A stretch of 64,000 bases of DNA from JAFDWR01 sp038216655 (GCA_038216655.1 JBBQPZ010000018.1:10609-74608), one strand, 5' to 3'. Positions 33,245-41,384 are shown, counted from the stretch's first letter. Notes: a model not told the origin generated them from the letters alone. Made by a program: numbers and translations.

Positions 33245-35359
33245 CTACAGCCCCATCACCCGCTGAAGCAGCGCCTTCTGCGCGTGCAGGCGGTTCTCCG
33301 CCTGATCCACTACCCGGCTTTGCCGACCGTCGATCACGTCGTCGGTGACCTCGAAGCCACGGCGGGCGGGGAGGCAGTGGAGGAAGATCGCGTCCTTGTC
33401 CGCCATCCCCATCACGCGCTGGTTGACCTGGTAGTCCTGGAAGATCTTGAGGCGATGCTCCTGCTCGTGCTCGTCGCCCATCGAGATCCAGACGTCGGTG
33501 TAGACCACCTTCGCCCCGGCGAGGCCTTCCTCAAGGGAATCGGTCTGCTCCAGACCAGGCATGTTCTCTAGCCGGAAGTTCTCCGGGCCGACGATGGTGA
33601 AAGGGTGTCCGAGCCGGGTAGCCGCCTTGGCGAGCGAACGCGCGACGTTGTTGCCGTCGCCGACATACGCGATCTTGACCTTGTCCTTGCCGAACACCTC
33701 GCGCACCGTCTGCATGTCGGCCAGTGCCTGACATGGGTGCTCCATCTCGGTGAGCGCATTCACGACCGGAACGTCGGCGTACTCGGCGAGTTCGACGATG
33801 TCCTTCTGCCAGTACAGTCGGGCGACGATCAGCGAGGTCCAGCGCGAGAGGTTGCTCGCGACATCCTTGATCGCCTCGCGCGAGCCCATGCCGATGTCCG
33901 CCTTGCTCAGGTAGATCGCGTGGCCCCCAAGCTCGCGGATCGCCGCCTCGAAGGACACGCGCGTTCGAAGCGAGGGCTTCTCGAACACCATCGCGACGGT
34001 GCGATTCTCAACGCCAGCGATCGCCGACGGCGCGAGCTTGCGGCGGTGCTTCATGTAAGCAGCGAGATCCAAGACTTCGTCAAGCTGGGCGTCGGAAAGG
34101 TCGTCGATCGCCAGCACATCGCCCCAAAGCGACTTAGGCGGCAGGGGTTCGCCGTGCACGACGATCTTGGACGCGGTGACGCCCATGACCTCGGCGAGGA
34201 TCGAGACCGCCTTCTGAGCCTGTTCCGCGGTGAGAATGAGTGGCGGAATGATGCGGAGGTGCGTCTCGTCGGTCGCGTTGATGATCAGCTTCTTCTCGAA
34301 GCACTCGCGCACGATGTCGCGGGCGATCGGCTTGTCCAGTGCGACGCCGATCATCAGACCGGCACCGCTGACCTCCACCACAGGCCCACCCAATGCGCGC
34401 AGCGCCGTCGCAAACCCTTCTCCCACCGACTTGGCGTTCTGCAAAAGACCCTGGTGCTCGATCGTGTCGAGCACCGCCAGAGCGGTTGCGCAGGCGAGCG
34501 GAGAGCCGCCAAACGTCGCACCGTGGTCGCCAGGCTCAAGAACATCGGCTGCCTTCCCCCGTGCGGCGCAGACGCCGATCGGGAACCCGCCGCCGAGGCC
34601 CTTGGCGAGCGCGATCACGTCGGGCACAATGCCGTGGGCCTGATAGCCAAACCAATGGCCCGTCCGGCCGATGCCGCATTGGACCTCGTCCAGAATCAGC
34701 AGGGCGTTATGCTCGTCGCAAAGGCGTCGAGCTTCGCGCAGGTACTCGGTGGTCAGAGGCAGCACGCCGCCCTCACCCATGATCGTCTCCAGGTGAATCG
34801 CCGCGGTCTTGTGCGAGAATGCCTCCTGAAGCGCCGCGATGTCGTTAGCGGGCAAATGGACGAATCCGGGGACGAGCGGCTCAAAGGGGCGCTGGTACTT
34901 GCGCTGCCCCGTGCTCGATAAGACGCCCAGGGTCCGACCGTGGAACGAGCGCTGCAGAGACAGTATCTCGTAGTCCCCGTCCGGTCGCTTCGAGTTGCCG
35001 TGCTTCTTCGCGATCTTAAGCGCGGTCTCGTTGGCGCTTGCGCCGCAGGTCGAGTAAAAGACCCGATCCATACCGCTGAGCTGGCAGAGTTTTTCGGCAA
35101 GCTGAGCCTGCGGGGCGGTGAGGAGCAGGTTCGAGGCGTGAATCAATTGCTGCGCCTGGCGGGCGATCGCACTCACCACGGCAGGGTGGCAATGACCTAG
35201 GTTGCAGACGGCGACGCCGGCGAGTAGGTCCAAATACTCATTGCCGCGGTTGTCCCAGAGATAACAGCCGGAACCCTGCACAAACAGCGCGGGCATGCGG
35301 CTGTAGGTCCGCATCAGGTGGTCGTCGTCGAGGGTCTTAATGGAATCGTATTTGAGCAT
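33245..35359 (-). CDS. argD-argF: ArgD-ArgF fusion: acetylornithine aminotransferase and ornithine carbamoyltransferase
   Basis: One 704-residue frame contains two arginine enzymes. Residues 1-398 are ArgD: GCYLWDNRGNEYLDLLAGVA, the FYSTCGASANETALKIA block, LLILDEVQCGIGRTG, and the PLP lysine Lys253 in IALAKGLGGGFPIG. Residues about 410-704 are ornithine carbamoyltransferase: FEKPSLRTRVSFE (carbamoyl-phosphate loop, Leu in place of the common Thr), EMEHPCQALADMQT, YVGDGNNVARS, DVWISMGDE (ornithine site) and FLHCLPARRG. All catalytic landmarks of both are present, so both halves are probably active. The linker of about 12 residues (ASKIVVHGEPLP) is short. In arginine synthesis ArgD makes N-acetylornithine and ArgF uses ornithine, so the deacetylation step lies between them. 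The HPCQ and SMG motifs favour ornithine over acetylornithine as carbamoyl acceptor. Confidence 0.95.
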   Translation of the reverse strand: MLKYDSIKTLDDDHLMRTYSRMPALFVQGSGCYLWDNRGNEYLDLLAGVAVCNLGHCHPAVVSAIARQAQQLIHASNLLLTAPQAQLAEKLCQLSGMDRVFYSTCGASANETALKIAKKHGNSKRPDGDYEILSLQRSFHGRTLGVLSSTGQRKYQRPFEPLVPGFVHLPANDIAALQEAFSHKTAAIHLETIMGEGGVLPLTTEYLREARRLCDEHNALLILDEVQCGIGRTGHWFGYQAHGIVPDVIALAKGLGGGFPIGVCAARGKAADVLEPGDHGATFGGSPLACATALAVLDTIEHQGLLQNAKSVGEGFATALRALGGPVVEVSGAGLMIGVALDKPIARDIVRECFEKKLIINATDETHLRIIPPLILTAEQAQKAVSILAEVMGVTASKIVVHGEPLPPKSLWGDVLAIDDLSDAQLDEVLDLAAYMKHRRKLAPSAIAGVENRTVAMVFEKPSLRTRVSFEAAIRELGGHAIYLSKADIGMGSREAIKDVASNLSRWTSLIVARLYWQKDIVELAEYADVPVVNALTEMEHPCQALADMQTVREVFGKDKVKIAYVGDGNNVARSLAKAATRLGHPFTIVGPENFRLENMPGLEQTDSLEEGLAGAKVVYTDVWISMGDEHEQEHRLKIFQDYQVNQRVMGMADKDAIFLHCLPARRGFEVTDDVIDGRQSRVVDQAENRLHAQKALLQRVMGL

Positions 35360-35591
35360 GGTGGGAAATCGGAAGGTTGCGTACCGCGTCGCTGCGGGAG
35401 AAAGAAAACGAATCTATTTCGGGGAACCGGATGAGCGCCGATGCTAACGGAGCCGGATCCCCTAGATACGGGCGCGACGGCGGTCGGCGGCTAGAGATCG
35501 CCGAAATCGCAAGTCGGTGAGGTCAATCCGCACCATAGGTTCGCTAACCATACCCGCTTCAGCCGATAAATGCCGACCCCTCGAAGTTTGC

Positions 35592-35620
35592 TTGCATTAC
35601 CGTGCAAGGTGCTGTATCAT
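35592..35620 (+). promoter_or_regulatory. Promoter with -35 TTGCAT and -10 TATCAT
   Basis: The two hexamers are separated by 17 nt, the classic sigma-70 spacing. It would give a leader of about 95 nt with a GCGGGTCCCGC hairpin before the small lipoprotein gene. The region 35360-35591 shows nothing recognised. Confidence 0.65.
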
Positions 35621-35721
35621 CTGGACGCGGGTCCCGCGACCTCCTCCAAGGGGAGATTCGACGGTATCATCCGTAATGCCTCTCAACAGGGGGCAAGTCA
35701 ACAATTGGAGGTGTTCTGTAT

Positions 35722-35841
35722 ATGAAGAAGATTTTTGCGATCGTTTTGGTCGTCGCTGCGCTCGGCGTGGTTCTCGGTGGTTGTAACAAGGGTGAGCCCG
35801 CGGCTGATGCCAGCGCTTCGCCCTCCGCTCCTGCCAAGTAA
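35722..35841 (+). CDS. Very small lipoprotein
   Basis: A 39-residue protein begins MKKIFAIVLVVAALGVVLGG and continues with the lipobox Cys21. A short tail follows: CNKGEPAADASASPSAPAK. The ATG is preceded by TTGGAGGTG, a strong ribosome site 6-7 nt upstream. A clear promoter and a hairpin flank it, so it is an independent short transcription unit. The mature peptide would be about 19 residues, rich in Ala, Ser and Pro. The function is unknown; entericidin-like toxins or envelope-stress peptides have a similar build. Confidence 0.82.
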   Translation: MKKIFAIVLVVAALGVVLGGCNKGEPAADASASPSAPAK

Positions 35842-35864
35842 ATCCGACCTTACGGTCAACGTGT

Positions 35865-35897
35865 GAAGAGCCGCATCCCTTTGGGAGGCGGCTCTTC
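35865..35897. terminator. Bidirectional hairpin between lipoprotein and nucleotidyltransferase
   Basis: A 10-bp stem (GAAGAGCCGC with its complement at 35888-35897) continues inward through TCCC/GGGA to a TTT loop. There is no long T tract, but its position between convergent genes suggests termination in both directions. Confidence 0.6.
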
Positions 35898-35909
35898 TGG
35901 ATTTAGGAC

Positions 35910-36827
35910 CTACGCTCCGTACAGAATCGCGTCCGTCGCATCACCCGAGACCTGGATGTTCCCACCCAGAATCGAGTGACGAATTTCGCCCGAAACATTC
36001 ACCTTCGCCCCGGGCAGAATCACTGAGTCCGAGATCGACGCACAGGTGACGGAGGCGTTCTCTCCCACCACGACCCCCGCTCCGACCTGGCCGGCAACCG
36101 GCGACGCCAGCAAATTCTCACCCTTGGTGAGGAACTGACTGGTTTCGAGGAAGCTGTCCAGCGTTCCCGTATCGAACCAGTTCCCCTCGTAGACTCCCGC
36201 CAGCACCGTTTCGCCCCGGTCGATCAGCGTCTGAATTGCGTCGGTAATCTCATATTCCCCGCGCGTGCTCGGCGCAAGATCGGGCAGTACCGACCAGATT
36301 TGCGGCCCGAAAAAGTACATTCCGGCCATTGCGAGGTTCGATTCCGGATTTTGGGGCTTCTCAACGAGCTTCACAATCCGCTCGCCCTCCACATTTGCAA
36401 CTCCGAATCGACGCGGATCATCCACCGGTTTGACGATATTCAGGTTTGCGCAGCCGGATTCGATGAAACGTATCGCGAAGTCGGCAAACCCCCGGTCGTA
36501 CATCGCGTCGCCGAGATACAGTACAAACAGGTCGTTACCGACAAACTCCTCGGCAAACCCCACCGCATGAGCCAAGCCCTTTGGCTCGGTCTGCCGGACA
36601 TACGAGAGTTGGACCCCCAGATCATGCCCGTCGCCCAGCGCGGCCCGCATCTCCGCCTCGTTCTCACCCACCACAAGGCAAATATCCGTGACCCCCATTC
36701 CCTTCAACACATCAAACGCGTAATGAAGCGTCGGACGGTTGGCGAGCGGCAGCAATGGCTTTGCGATGTGATGAGTGACAGGAAACAGTCGGCTCCCCTT
36801 CCCCGCGGCTAAGACCACACCCTTCAT
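35910..36827 (-). CDS. Nucleotidyltransferase, glucose-1-phosphate thymidylyltransferase type
   Basis: The 305-residue protein begins MKGVVLAAGKGSRLFPVTHH, the nucleotide-binding GXGXRL signature. It contains YVRQTEPKGLAHAVGFAEEF, LYLGDAMYDRGF, VEKPQNPESNLAMAGMYFF and GNWFDTGTLDSFLETS. These follow RmlA-type or GlmU-N enzymes that make dTDP- or UDP-sugars. The C-terminal part (SISDSVILPGAKV, IRHSILGGNI) forms hexapeptide turns of a left-handed beta helix, as in long archaeal-type sugar-phosphate thymidylyltransferases. The ATG at 36827 has GAGG upstream. The nucleotide used cannot be decided from sequence alone. Confidence 0.9.
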   Translation of the reverse strand: MKGVVLAAGKGSRLFPVTHHIAKPLLPLANRPTLHYAFDVLKGMGVTDICLVVGENEAEMRAALGDGHDLGVQLSYVRQTEPKGLAHAVGFAEEFVGNDLFVLYLGDAMYDRGFADFAIRFIESGCANLNIVKPVDDPRRFGVANVEGERIVKLVEKPQNPESNLAMAGMYFFGPQIWSVLPDLAPSTRGEYEITDAIQTLIDRGETVLAGVYEGNWFDTGTLDSFLETSQFLTKGENLLASPVAGQVGAGVVVGENASVTCASISDSVILPGAKVNVSGEIRHSILGGNIQVSGDATDAILYGA

Positions 36828-36885
36828 ACCAATTTCCTCATACGTAACCCCCACAAAACGGCGACAGGATACCGCAGGCTTGCGG

Positions 36886-36891
36886 TACCTT
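36886..36891 (+). promoter_or_regulatory. -10 box TACCTT
   Basis: TACCTT, preceded by GCGG, then 5 nt and the ATG at 36897. Confidence 0.5.
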
Positions 36892-36896
36892 GGACC

Positions 36897-38105
36897 ATGG
36901 CTAAGGAAGGCCGGATTTATGCAGGATTGGCGATCGCGTTGACCGCGATTGGATGTGGCGGCAAGCCCGCCCCTGCCTACCCCGAGTACGCTCCCGCGAC
37001 TTCACCCGTTGCGATCTCGCGTGAAAACGGGTTCTCGCTGTACGTCCAGGCCGCCGACGATGTCGAAGCGCACGGCCGTGCGCTGGCCACCCGCACTTCG
37101 TTTACCGCACAGGACAAGAAGGCGCTCTATGACGCGACCGAGAGCGCGATCAAGCTACTTGACAAGGGCACTGCGATGACCGTGACCTTTGTGTTCACCC
37201 CGCACAAGCTGTTTGATGTCCTGCCTCACCAGGTCGGCTGGAGAACCATTGGCCGAAGCCTCAATTGGCATATAGAAGATGCTTGCCAGGCCGGCCAGTA
37301 CGACGTCGCGATCGGTTATGTCCTGCTGGCGACCCAATTCGGTTTCGATCTCACCGGGGGTGGTTCGACCGACGCCACCCTGGGACTGGCGATCGTAAAC
37401 GATGCGCGTAAAGCTCTCGTGGAATACATCCCGCAGCTTTCGCCTGCGCAACTGGCGAAGCTCTCTACTGGACTGCAGAGCTCTCTACGAGCAAAGCCCG
37501 AATTCAGTCGGATGATGACGAACGAGAAGCTGGACATGATGGAGGCGGTCGAGTATGTCCAAACCGCATACCGGCAGGACAACTACGAACTGCTGATCAA
37601 ACGGCTCCAGTCGGACATCCGCGATGCGGTCAAATACCTGCGCCAAGAAGTGAAGCCCAAGGACGATAAGGAACGGCCGAAATACTTCGAGGGATTCGCC
37701 CACGAGGCCGACGCGGAGACGAAGTGGGAGACTGAGATGTCCGTGCTCCCGGCAAAGAAGCGAAGCATGGCCAAGGGGCCCGATTTTGTCGGTGAGCGAC
37801 CGTGGAAGCGCTTCGCGAAACACTTCTTCCAGAGCGGTCGATCGATCCTCGAAGTCAACGACGCGACGATCGCCCGCACGCGCCTTTTCGCGCTGCAAGC
37901 CGAGCTTACGAAGGCGATCAAGACGGACCAAAAGGCTCCGAGTACGCTGACCGGTTTCTCTCCGGACCTGATCCAAGACCCGTACAACGGCGGCACCTTT
38001 ATCTACCGCGCCCAGGGGATGAATTTCCGCATCTATTCGGTCGGAGATAACTTCAGCGACGACGGAGGCCACGCTGGCGACCTGCTTCTCGAAACCGGCT
38101 CCTAG
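36897..38105 (+). CDS. Unknown lipoprotein
   Basis: The 402-residue protein has a lipoprotein signal (MAKEGRIYAGLAIALTAIG, Cys20). The mature part is mostly helical (ALYDATESAIKLLDKG, YDVAIGYVLLATQFGFDLTG, RLFALQAELTKAIKTDQK). It ends in LIQDPYNGGTFIYRAQGMNF and YSVGDNFSDDGG. That tail (DP..GG.F.YR..G....YSVG.N..DDGG) is common in planctomycete and armatimonad secreted proteins of unknown function. No enzyme motif is recognised. Its 3' end overlaps the convergent DinB gene by 4 nt. Confidence 0.7.
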   Translation: MAKEGRIYAGLAIALTAIGCGGKPAPAYPEYAPATSPVAISRENGFSLYVQAADDVEAHGRALATRTSFTAQDKKALYDATESAIKLLDKGTAMTVTFVFTPHKLFDVLPHQVGWRTIGRSLNWHIEDACQAGQYDVAIGYVLLATQFGFDLTGGGSTDATLGLAIVNDARKALVEYIPQLSPAQLAKLSTGLQSSLRAKPEFSRMMTNEKLDMMEAVEYVQTAYRQDNYELLIKRLQSDIRDAVKYLRQEVKPKDDKERPKYFEGFAHEADAETKWETEMSVLPAKKRSMAKGPDFVGERPWKRFAKHFFQSGRSILEVNDATIARTRLFALQAELTKAIKTDQKAPSTLTGFSPDLIQDPYNGGTFIYRAQGMNFRIYSVGDNFSDDGGHAGDLLLETGS

Positions 38106-38581
38106 GCCCGGTTCACTGTCTCCGCGATCTGGCGGAGGTGATAGCTGTCGTGCCCGAGTATCAACCCGAGGAATTCCTCAAGCGTCATCGGCGTGAACCC
38201 GCCGCGCGTCCCCTTTCTGGCCCAGGCATCCTCGGGCTGTGCGCGCAGCAACGCCACGAGTTTGGCCCGATCGGCCTGGAAACGCCGGAGGCTCTCCTTC
38301 GGGTCACTGGATTCGTAGTGGCGGTCGATCGCGATCTGCCCCTCATCAATGTCCGGGAAGACGGGATCTTCGAGGTCGAGGATGCTACGGACCCGATCCG
38401 TCCAGACCCCGTCCCAATCCGCAAGGTGGGCCAAGGACTCGCGGAGGGTAAAGCGCTCCGGAGCGAGCCGGATATCCCAAATCGGAGCGTCGAGCGAGAA
38501 ACCCCTCAGCAGCGTGGTCGCGACGATGGGGGTCATTTCGAGCCCGTTGAGGATGTAAATGCGCGCGCCGGGAGAGAGCAT
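38102..38581 (-). CDS. DinB family protein
   Basis: The 159-residue four-helix protein has FTLRESLAHLADWDGVWTDR with the first metal His, and LGLILGHDSYHLRQIAE with the other two. This is the metal triad of the DinB/YfiT group. Members are thiol-dependent transferases or uncharacterised metal proteins. Loose similarity to damage-inducible DinB of Bacillus gives the name. On the minus strand TAGAAT stands 9 nt before the ATG. Confidence 0.85.
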   Translation of the reverse strand: MLSPGARIYILNGLEMTPIVATTLLRGFSLDAPIWDIRLAPERFTLRESLAHLADWDGVWTDRVRSILDLEDPVFPDIDEGQIAIDRHYESSDPKESLRRFQADRAKLVALLRAQPEDAWARKGTRGGFTPMTLEEFLGLILGHDSYHLRQIAETVNRA

Positions 38582-38617
38582 AGTAGCCAGATTCTAGCCA
38601 GTTTTCGGAGTGCATGG

Positions 38618-38715
38618 CCCTGGCCGTGCTTTGAATGCCGCGAGCCTGCGAGCCGGATATATTCAACCAACAAGTCGTCCCGCTGCCGGGCACCAGATCA
38701 AAAGCACGGCCGGGG
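38618..38715 (+). repeat. Long inverted repeat before the MFS gene
   Basis: CCCTGGCCGTGCTTTGA (38618-38634) pairs with TCAAAAGCACGGCCGGGG (38698-38715). The arm sequence CCGTGCTTTGA differs from R1 and R2, although a CGAGCCTGCGAGCC piece inside recalls R3. It could be a lone element or an attenuator-like structure. Confidence 0.6.
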
Positions 38716-38765
38716 CGATGCAACCTCCAAAGAGCAGCAATAGTCCTAGCCAGCGCAACAAAGCC

Positions 38766-38796
38766 TTGACATATCGCAAGCGATGCCTGCCATACT
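38766..38796 (+). promoter_or_regulatory. Promoter with TTGACA and CATACT
   Basis: The -35 TTGACA is perfect. The -10 CATACT follows after 19 nt, slightly long. Transcription would begin near the short leader ORF at 38806. Confidence 0.6.
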
Positions 38797-38805
38797 GACA
38801 CCCTC

Positions 38806-38826
38806 ATGAAGCGCCTTCTCCTCTAG
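38806..38826 (+). CDS. Possible leader peptide of six residues
   Basis: ATG AAG CGC CTT CTC CTC TAG encodes MKRLLL, 9 nt after the -10 box and about 75 nt before the MFS gene. Such short ORFs can regulate drug-efflux genes by ribosome stalling. This is suggested only by position and size. Confidence 0.35.
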   Translation: MKRLLL

Positions 38827-38902
38827 CTTCGGCTCTTACGCCGACCTCGCCGCTCGCCATCCCCTTCCGCGGATGCCCGGCCACCCTAGGAGAAGTTTCG
38901 CC

Positions 38903-40180
38903 TTGAGTTATTCCCAAATCTTACGCATCCGTCCGTTTCGAAATCTGTGGCTTGGCCAGGCCATCTCGCAGTTTGGCGACGCGTTCTACTACGTCGTGTT
39001 CCTCTTCATGGTGAAGCGGATCACCGGCTCCTCGGCGATGGTCGGCTACGTCGGCGCGCTCGAAGCGTTGCCGTATCTGCTCTTCTCTCCCTATGCGGGC
39101 GTCCTCGCCGATAGGATGGACCGTCGCCGCATCATGCTCGCGAGCGACCTGATTAGCGGAGCGATCCTTGCCCTGTTCGCGCTGTCGCTGCTTGTCTGGC
39201 CCAAGCCGGAAACATGGGTGTTGCTCACCGTCCCGTGCATCCTGTCGATCGTGCGGTGCTTCTTCATGCCCGCCAAGAGTGCGGCGATCCCGAGCTTGGT
39301 GCCGACCGAGAACCTGCTGACCGCCAACGCGCTCAGCATGACCACCCAGAGTTTGATGCCCTTGCTGGGCCTGGGAATGTCCGCGAGCGTGCTCGGCGCG
39401 CTTTACGCGATCTCGGAGAAATGGTTCTTCACCACGGCCGTGACCGTCAACCTGATCTCCTTCTTTCTCTCGGCGTACTTCATCTTCCAGTTGCCGCAGG
39501 TGATTCCGGATCGGAAGGATGTGGCGGAGAAGCATCCGATGCAGGACTTCCGCGACGGGATCTCCTTCGTCCGTCGGCGCAAGGACCTCACCGTGCTGCT
39601 CGTTTGTCTGACGATCTTCCGGCTGATGGTCGCGCCGTTCTTCGTGACCTACGTGGTGGCGAACGAGCGGTGGTTCGACGGTCGGCCGCAGACGCTGTCG
39701 TGGTTCGAATTCTCCTTCTTCGCGCTGATGGCGGTGTTCTCGGTCGTTGTTGGAAAACTCAAGATCCAGCGCCCCACGATCACGTTCATGATCGGCCTGG
39801 GCGGCATCGGAGTGCTCGTCGCGGCGATGGCCTTCGCCCGCAACTTCTGGGTGTTCCTCGGGCTTCAAGCACTGTGCGGTATCTGTGTGCCCTTCGCGGA
39901 CATCCCGATTGGAACCTACATGCAGTCGTCGGTGCCGGACGCTTTCCGAGGCCGCGTCAACGCGCTGCTGTCGATGATCGCCACCGGAATCATGCCGATC
40001 GGAATGGCGGCGGCAGGGCTGATCGTGGAAACTGTCGGGCTGCCAAACACTTTCCTCATCATGGGAGGCGGAATGCTCGCGGGCACGATGCTCGGGTTCC
40101 TGAGCCCAGATTTCCGCAACGCGCGCAGTGAACCCCGACCGGACCCGGGCCTCGCGAACGGGGAGTTGGCGACCACGTAG
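38903..40180 (+). CDS. MFS transporter, MFS_3 (macrolide/enterobactin exporter-like)
   Basis: The 425-residue protein has twelve membrane helices. The opening FRNLWLGQAISQFGDAFYYV and the loop GVLADRMDRRRIML between helices 2 and 3 are typical for the MFS_3 group, which exports macrolides or siderophores. The TTG at 38903 is chosen because AGGAGA ends 9 nt before it and the hydrophilic Ser-Tyr-Ser start fits. An in-frame ATG at 38873 has no ribosome site. The long 5' leader with a strong promoter and a tiny ORF suggests regulated expression. Confidence 0.88.
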   Translation: MSYSQILRIRPFRNLWLGQAISQFGDAFYYVVFLFMVKRITGSSAMVGYVGALEALPYLLFSPYAGVLADRMDRRRIMLASDLISGAILALFALSLLVWPKPETWVLLTVPCILSIVRCFFMPAKSAAIPSLVPTENLLTANALSMTTQSLMPLLGLGMSASVLGALYAISEKWFFTTAVTVNLISFFLSAYFIFQLPQVIPDRKDVAEKHPMQDFRDGISFVRRRKDLTVLLVCLTIFRLMVAPFFVTYVVANERWFDGRPQTLSWFEFSFFALMAVFSVVVGKLKIQRPTITFMIGLGGIGVLVAAMAFARNFWVFLGLQALCGICVPFADIPIGTYMQSSVPDAFRGRVNALLSMIATGIMPIGMAAAGLIVETVGLPNTFLIMGGGMLAGTMLGFLSPDFRNARSEPRPDPGLANGELATT

Positions 40181-40181
40181 T

Positions 40182-40310
40182 TGGAGTTGGAGTTGGAGTT
40201 GGAGTTTGGGTCGGCGCGGGCCGAGTGTTGCCTACAATTCGAACTCAGGCTCAGACTCAGACTTTCCCCACTGCCATCGCCATACTAAATACTCAATACT
40301 AGGCTTCCTT
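40182..40310 (+). repeat. Hexamer tracts TTGGAG and CTCAGA
   Basis: Four to five GTTGGA/GTTGGAG units (40182-40206) are followed by CTCAGG/CTCAGA units at about 40246-40262 and by TACTAAATACTCAATACTAGG. The parts correspond to those of the mutS insertion. Confidence 0.65.
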
Positions 40311-40321
40311 CTCCCCGCGCC

Positions 40322-40327
40322 CATAAT
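40322..40327 (+). promoter_or_regulatory. -10 box CATAAT
   Basis: CATAAT, 8 nt, then the ATG at 40336. Confidence 0.5.
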
Positions 40328-40335
40328 GAGAACGC

Positions 40336-41127
40336 ATGAGCACCATCCAGGATCTTCAGCATCGGCTCCGCAAGAGCGGCAACCCCGCGACGCTGGTGAT
40401 CCTCGGGATTTCGGTCGTGATCTTCGTGGTCTCGTGGATGACGATGGGGAAGACGGGGCTCCTGCTCTCCTACTACAGCGACTTCCGCCAGCCCTGGGGA
40501 ATCCTCACCTACCCGTTCGCCAGCTACGGTGCGGGTACCGCGTTCATCTGGCTCCTACTCCTTTTCTACTGGTTTTATTGGGTCGCCACGGATAACGAGC
40601 GGATGCTCGGCACCGCCAAGTTCCTCGCCTTCTTCGCCGTCGCCTCCCTCTCCGCGATCTTCTTCCTCACGATCGGCGGCTTGCTGCACCGGACCGTCGT
40701 CATCGAACCCGGGCCTAATCTCGCCGGACTCGAACTGGTCACCGCCGCGATGACCGTCGCATGGGGCATCCGCAACCAGACCGCCTGCGTTCGCCTCTTT
40801 GCCTGCATCCCGGTGAGCGGATTAATCCTCGCCTGGCTGACCGTTGGCATCACCCTGTTTGGTTACGGCTCGATCTACCACTCCCCGCTCATGGGCGTAT
40901 TCGCCTGCCTTCACCTTGGGCTGGCCTACCTCTTCGCCTCGAACCGGATCGCCGCCGCCCCCTACGCTGGGCCGAGCCAAGCCTCGAAGGTGCTCAAGGC
41001 CCAAGAGAAGCGAAGCAAAGGCTATTACGAAGAGGTCCGCCGCCGAGAGCAGGATCGCGCCGAACGCGAGCGTCTCCGCAAGATGTTCGAAGGTTCTCTC
41101 AAAGACGATCCAAAAGACGACCGCTGA
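40336..41127 (+). CDS. Rhomboid-like integral membrane protein, probably not catalytic
   Basis: The 263-residue protein has about six membrane helices and a basic helical tail (KRSKGYYEEVRRREQDRAER). The loop FRQPWGILTYPFASYG resembles the L1 region of rhomboids (QPWRLLTYPF). A GXSG serine motif is absent, and the second-half HLGLAYLFASNR lacks a clear catalytic His context. It may be a rhomboid pseudoprotease, or only similar by chance. The C-terminal coiled tail is probably cytoplasmic. Confidence 0.55.
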   Translation: MSTIQDLQHRLRKSGNPATLVILGISVVIFVVSWMTMGKTGLLLSYYSDFRQPWGILTYPFASYGAGTAFIWLLLLFYWFYWVATDNERMLGTAKFLAFFAVASLSAIFFLTIGGLLHRTVVIEPGPNLAGLELVTAAMTVAWGIRNQTACVRLFACIPVSGLILAWLTVGITLFGYGSIYHSPLMGVFACLHLGLAYLFASNRIAAAPYAGPSQASKVLKAQEKRSKGYYEEVRRREQDRAERERLRKMFEGSLKDDPKDDR

Positions 41128-41158
41128 TCCGGTAGTGCGTGCCACCCCGTCCCATTGC

Positions 41159-41286
41159 GTCATCCTGAGCGAGCTTGCGAGCCGAAGGACCCGGATCCCC
41201 ACCCGGTATCTCCACTTGGGTTCTCGGGATCCGGGGTCCTTCGATTCCAAACCTTCGCCAGGGCTCGGTTCTCCACTCAGGATGAC
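41159..41286 (+). repeat. R2 hairpin repeat
   Basis: GTCATCCTGAGCGAGCTTGC at the left end faces CTCAGGATGAC at the right. The inner GAAGGACCCGGATCCC pairs with GGGATCCGGGGTCCTTC. It fills the space before the VOC gene. Confidence 0.87.
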
Positions 41287-41384
41287 GTCGAGGTGTTACC
41301 AATGAAGCTTGCCGAACGCGCTCGCTTCCCGTGCAGCAGCCCGCCCCGATAACGAAACAATCAGAATTTCGTTAGAAAGATTGC

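Noticed and set aside
33605..34921. Plus-strand open frame of 438 codons opposite the ArgD-ArgF fusion
   Set aside because: It is an antisense shadow in high-GC sequence and shows no family motif.
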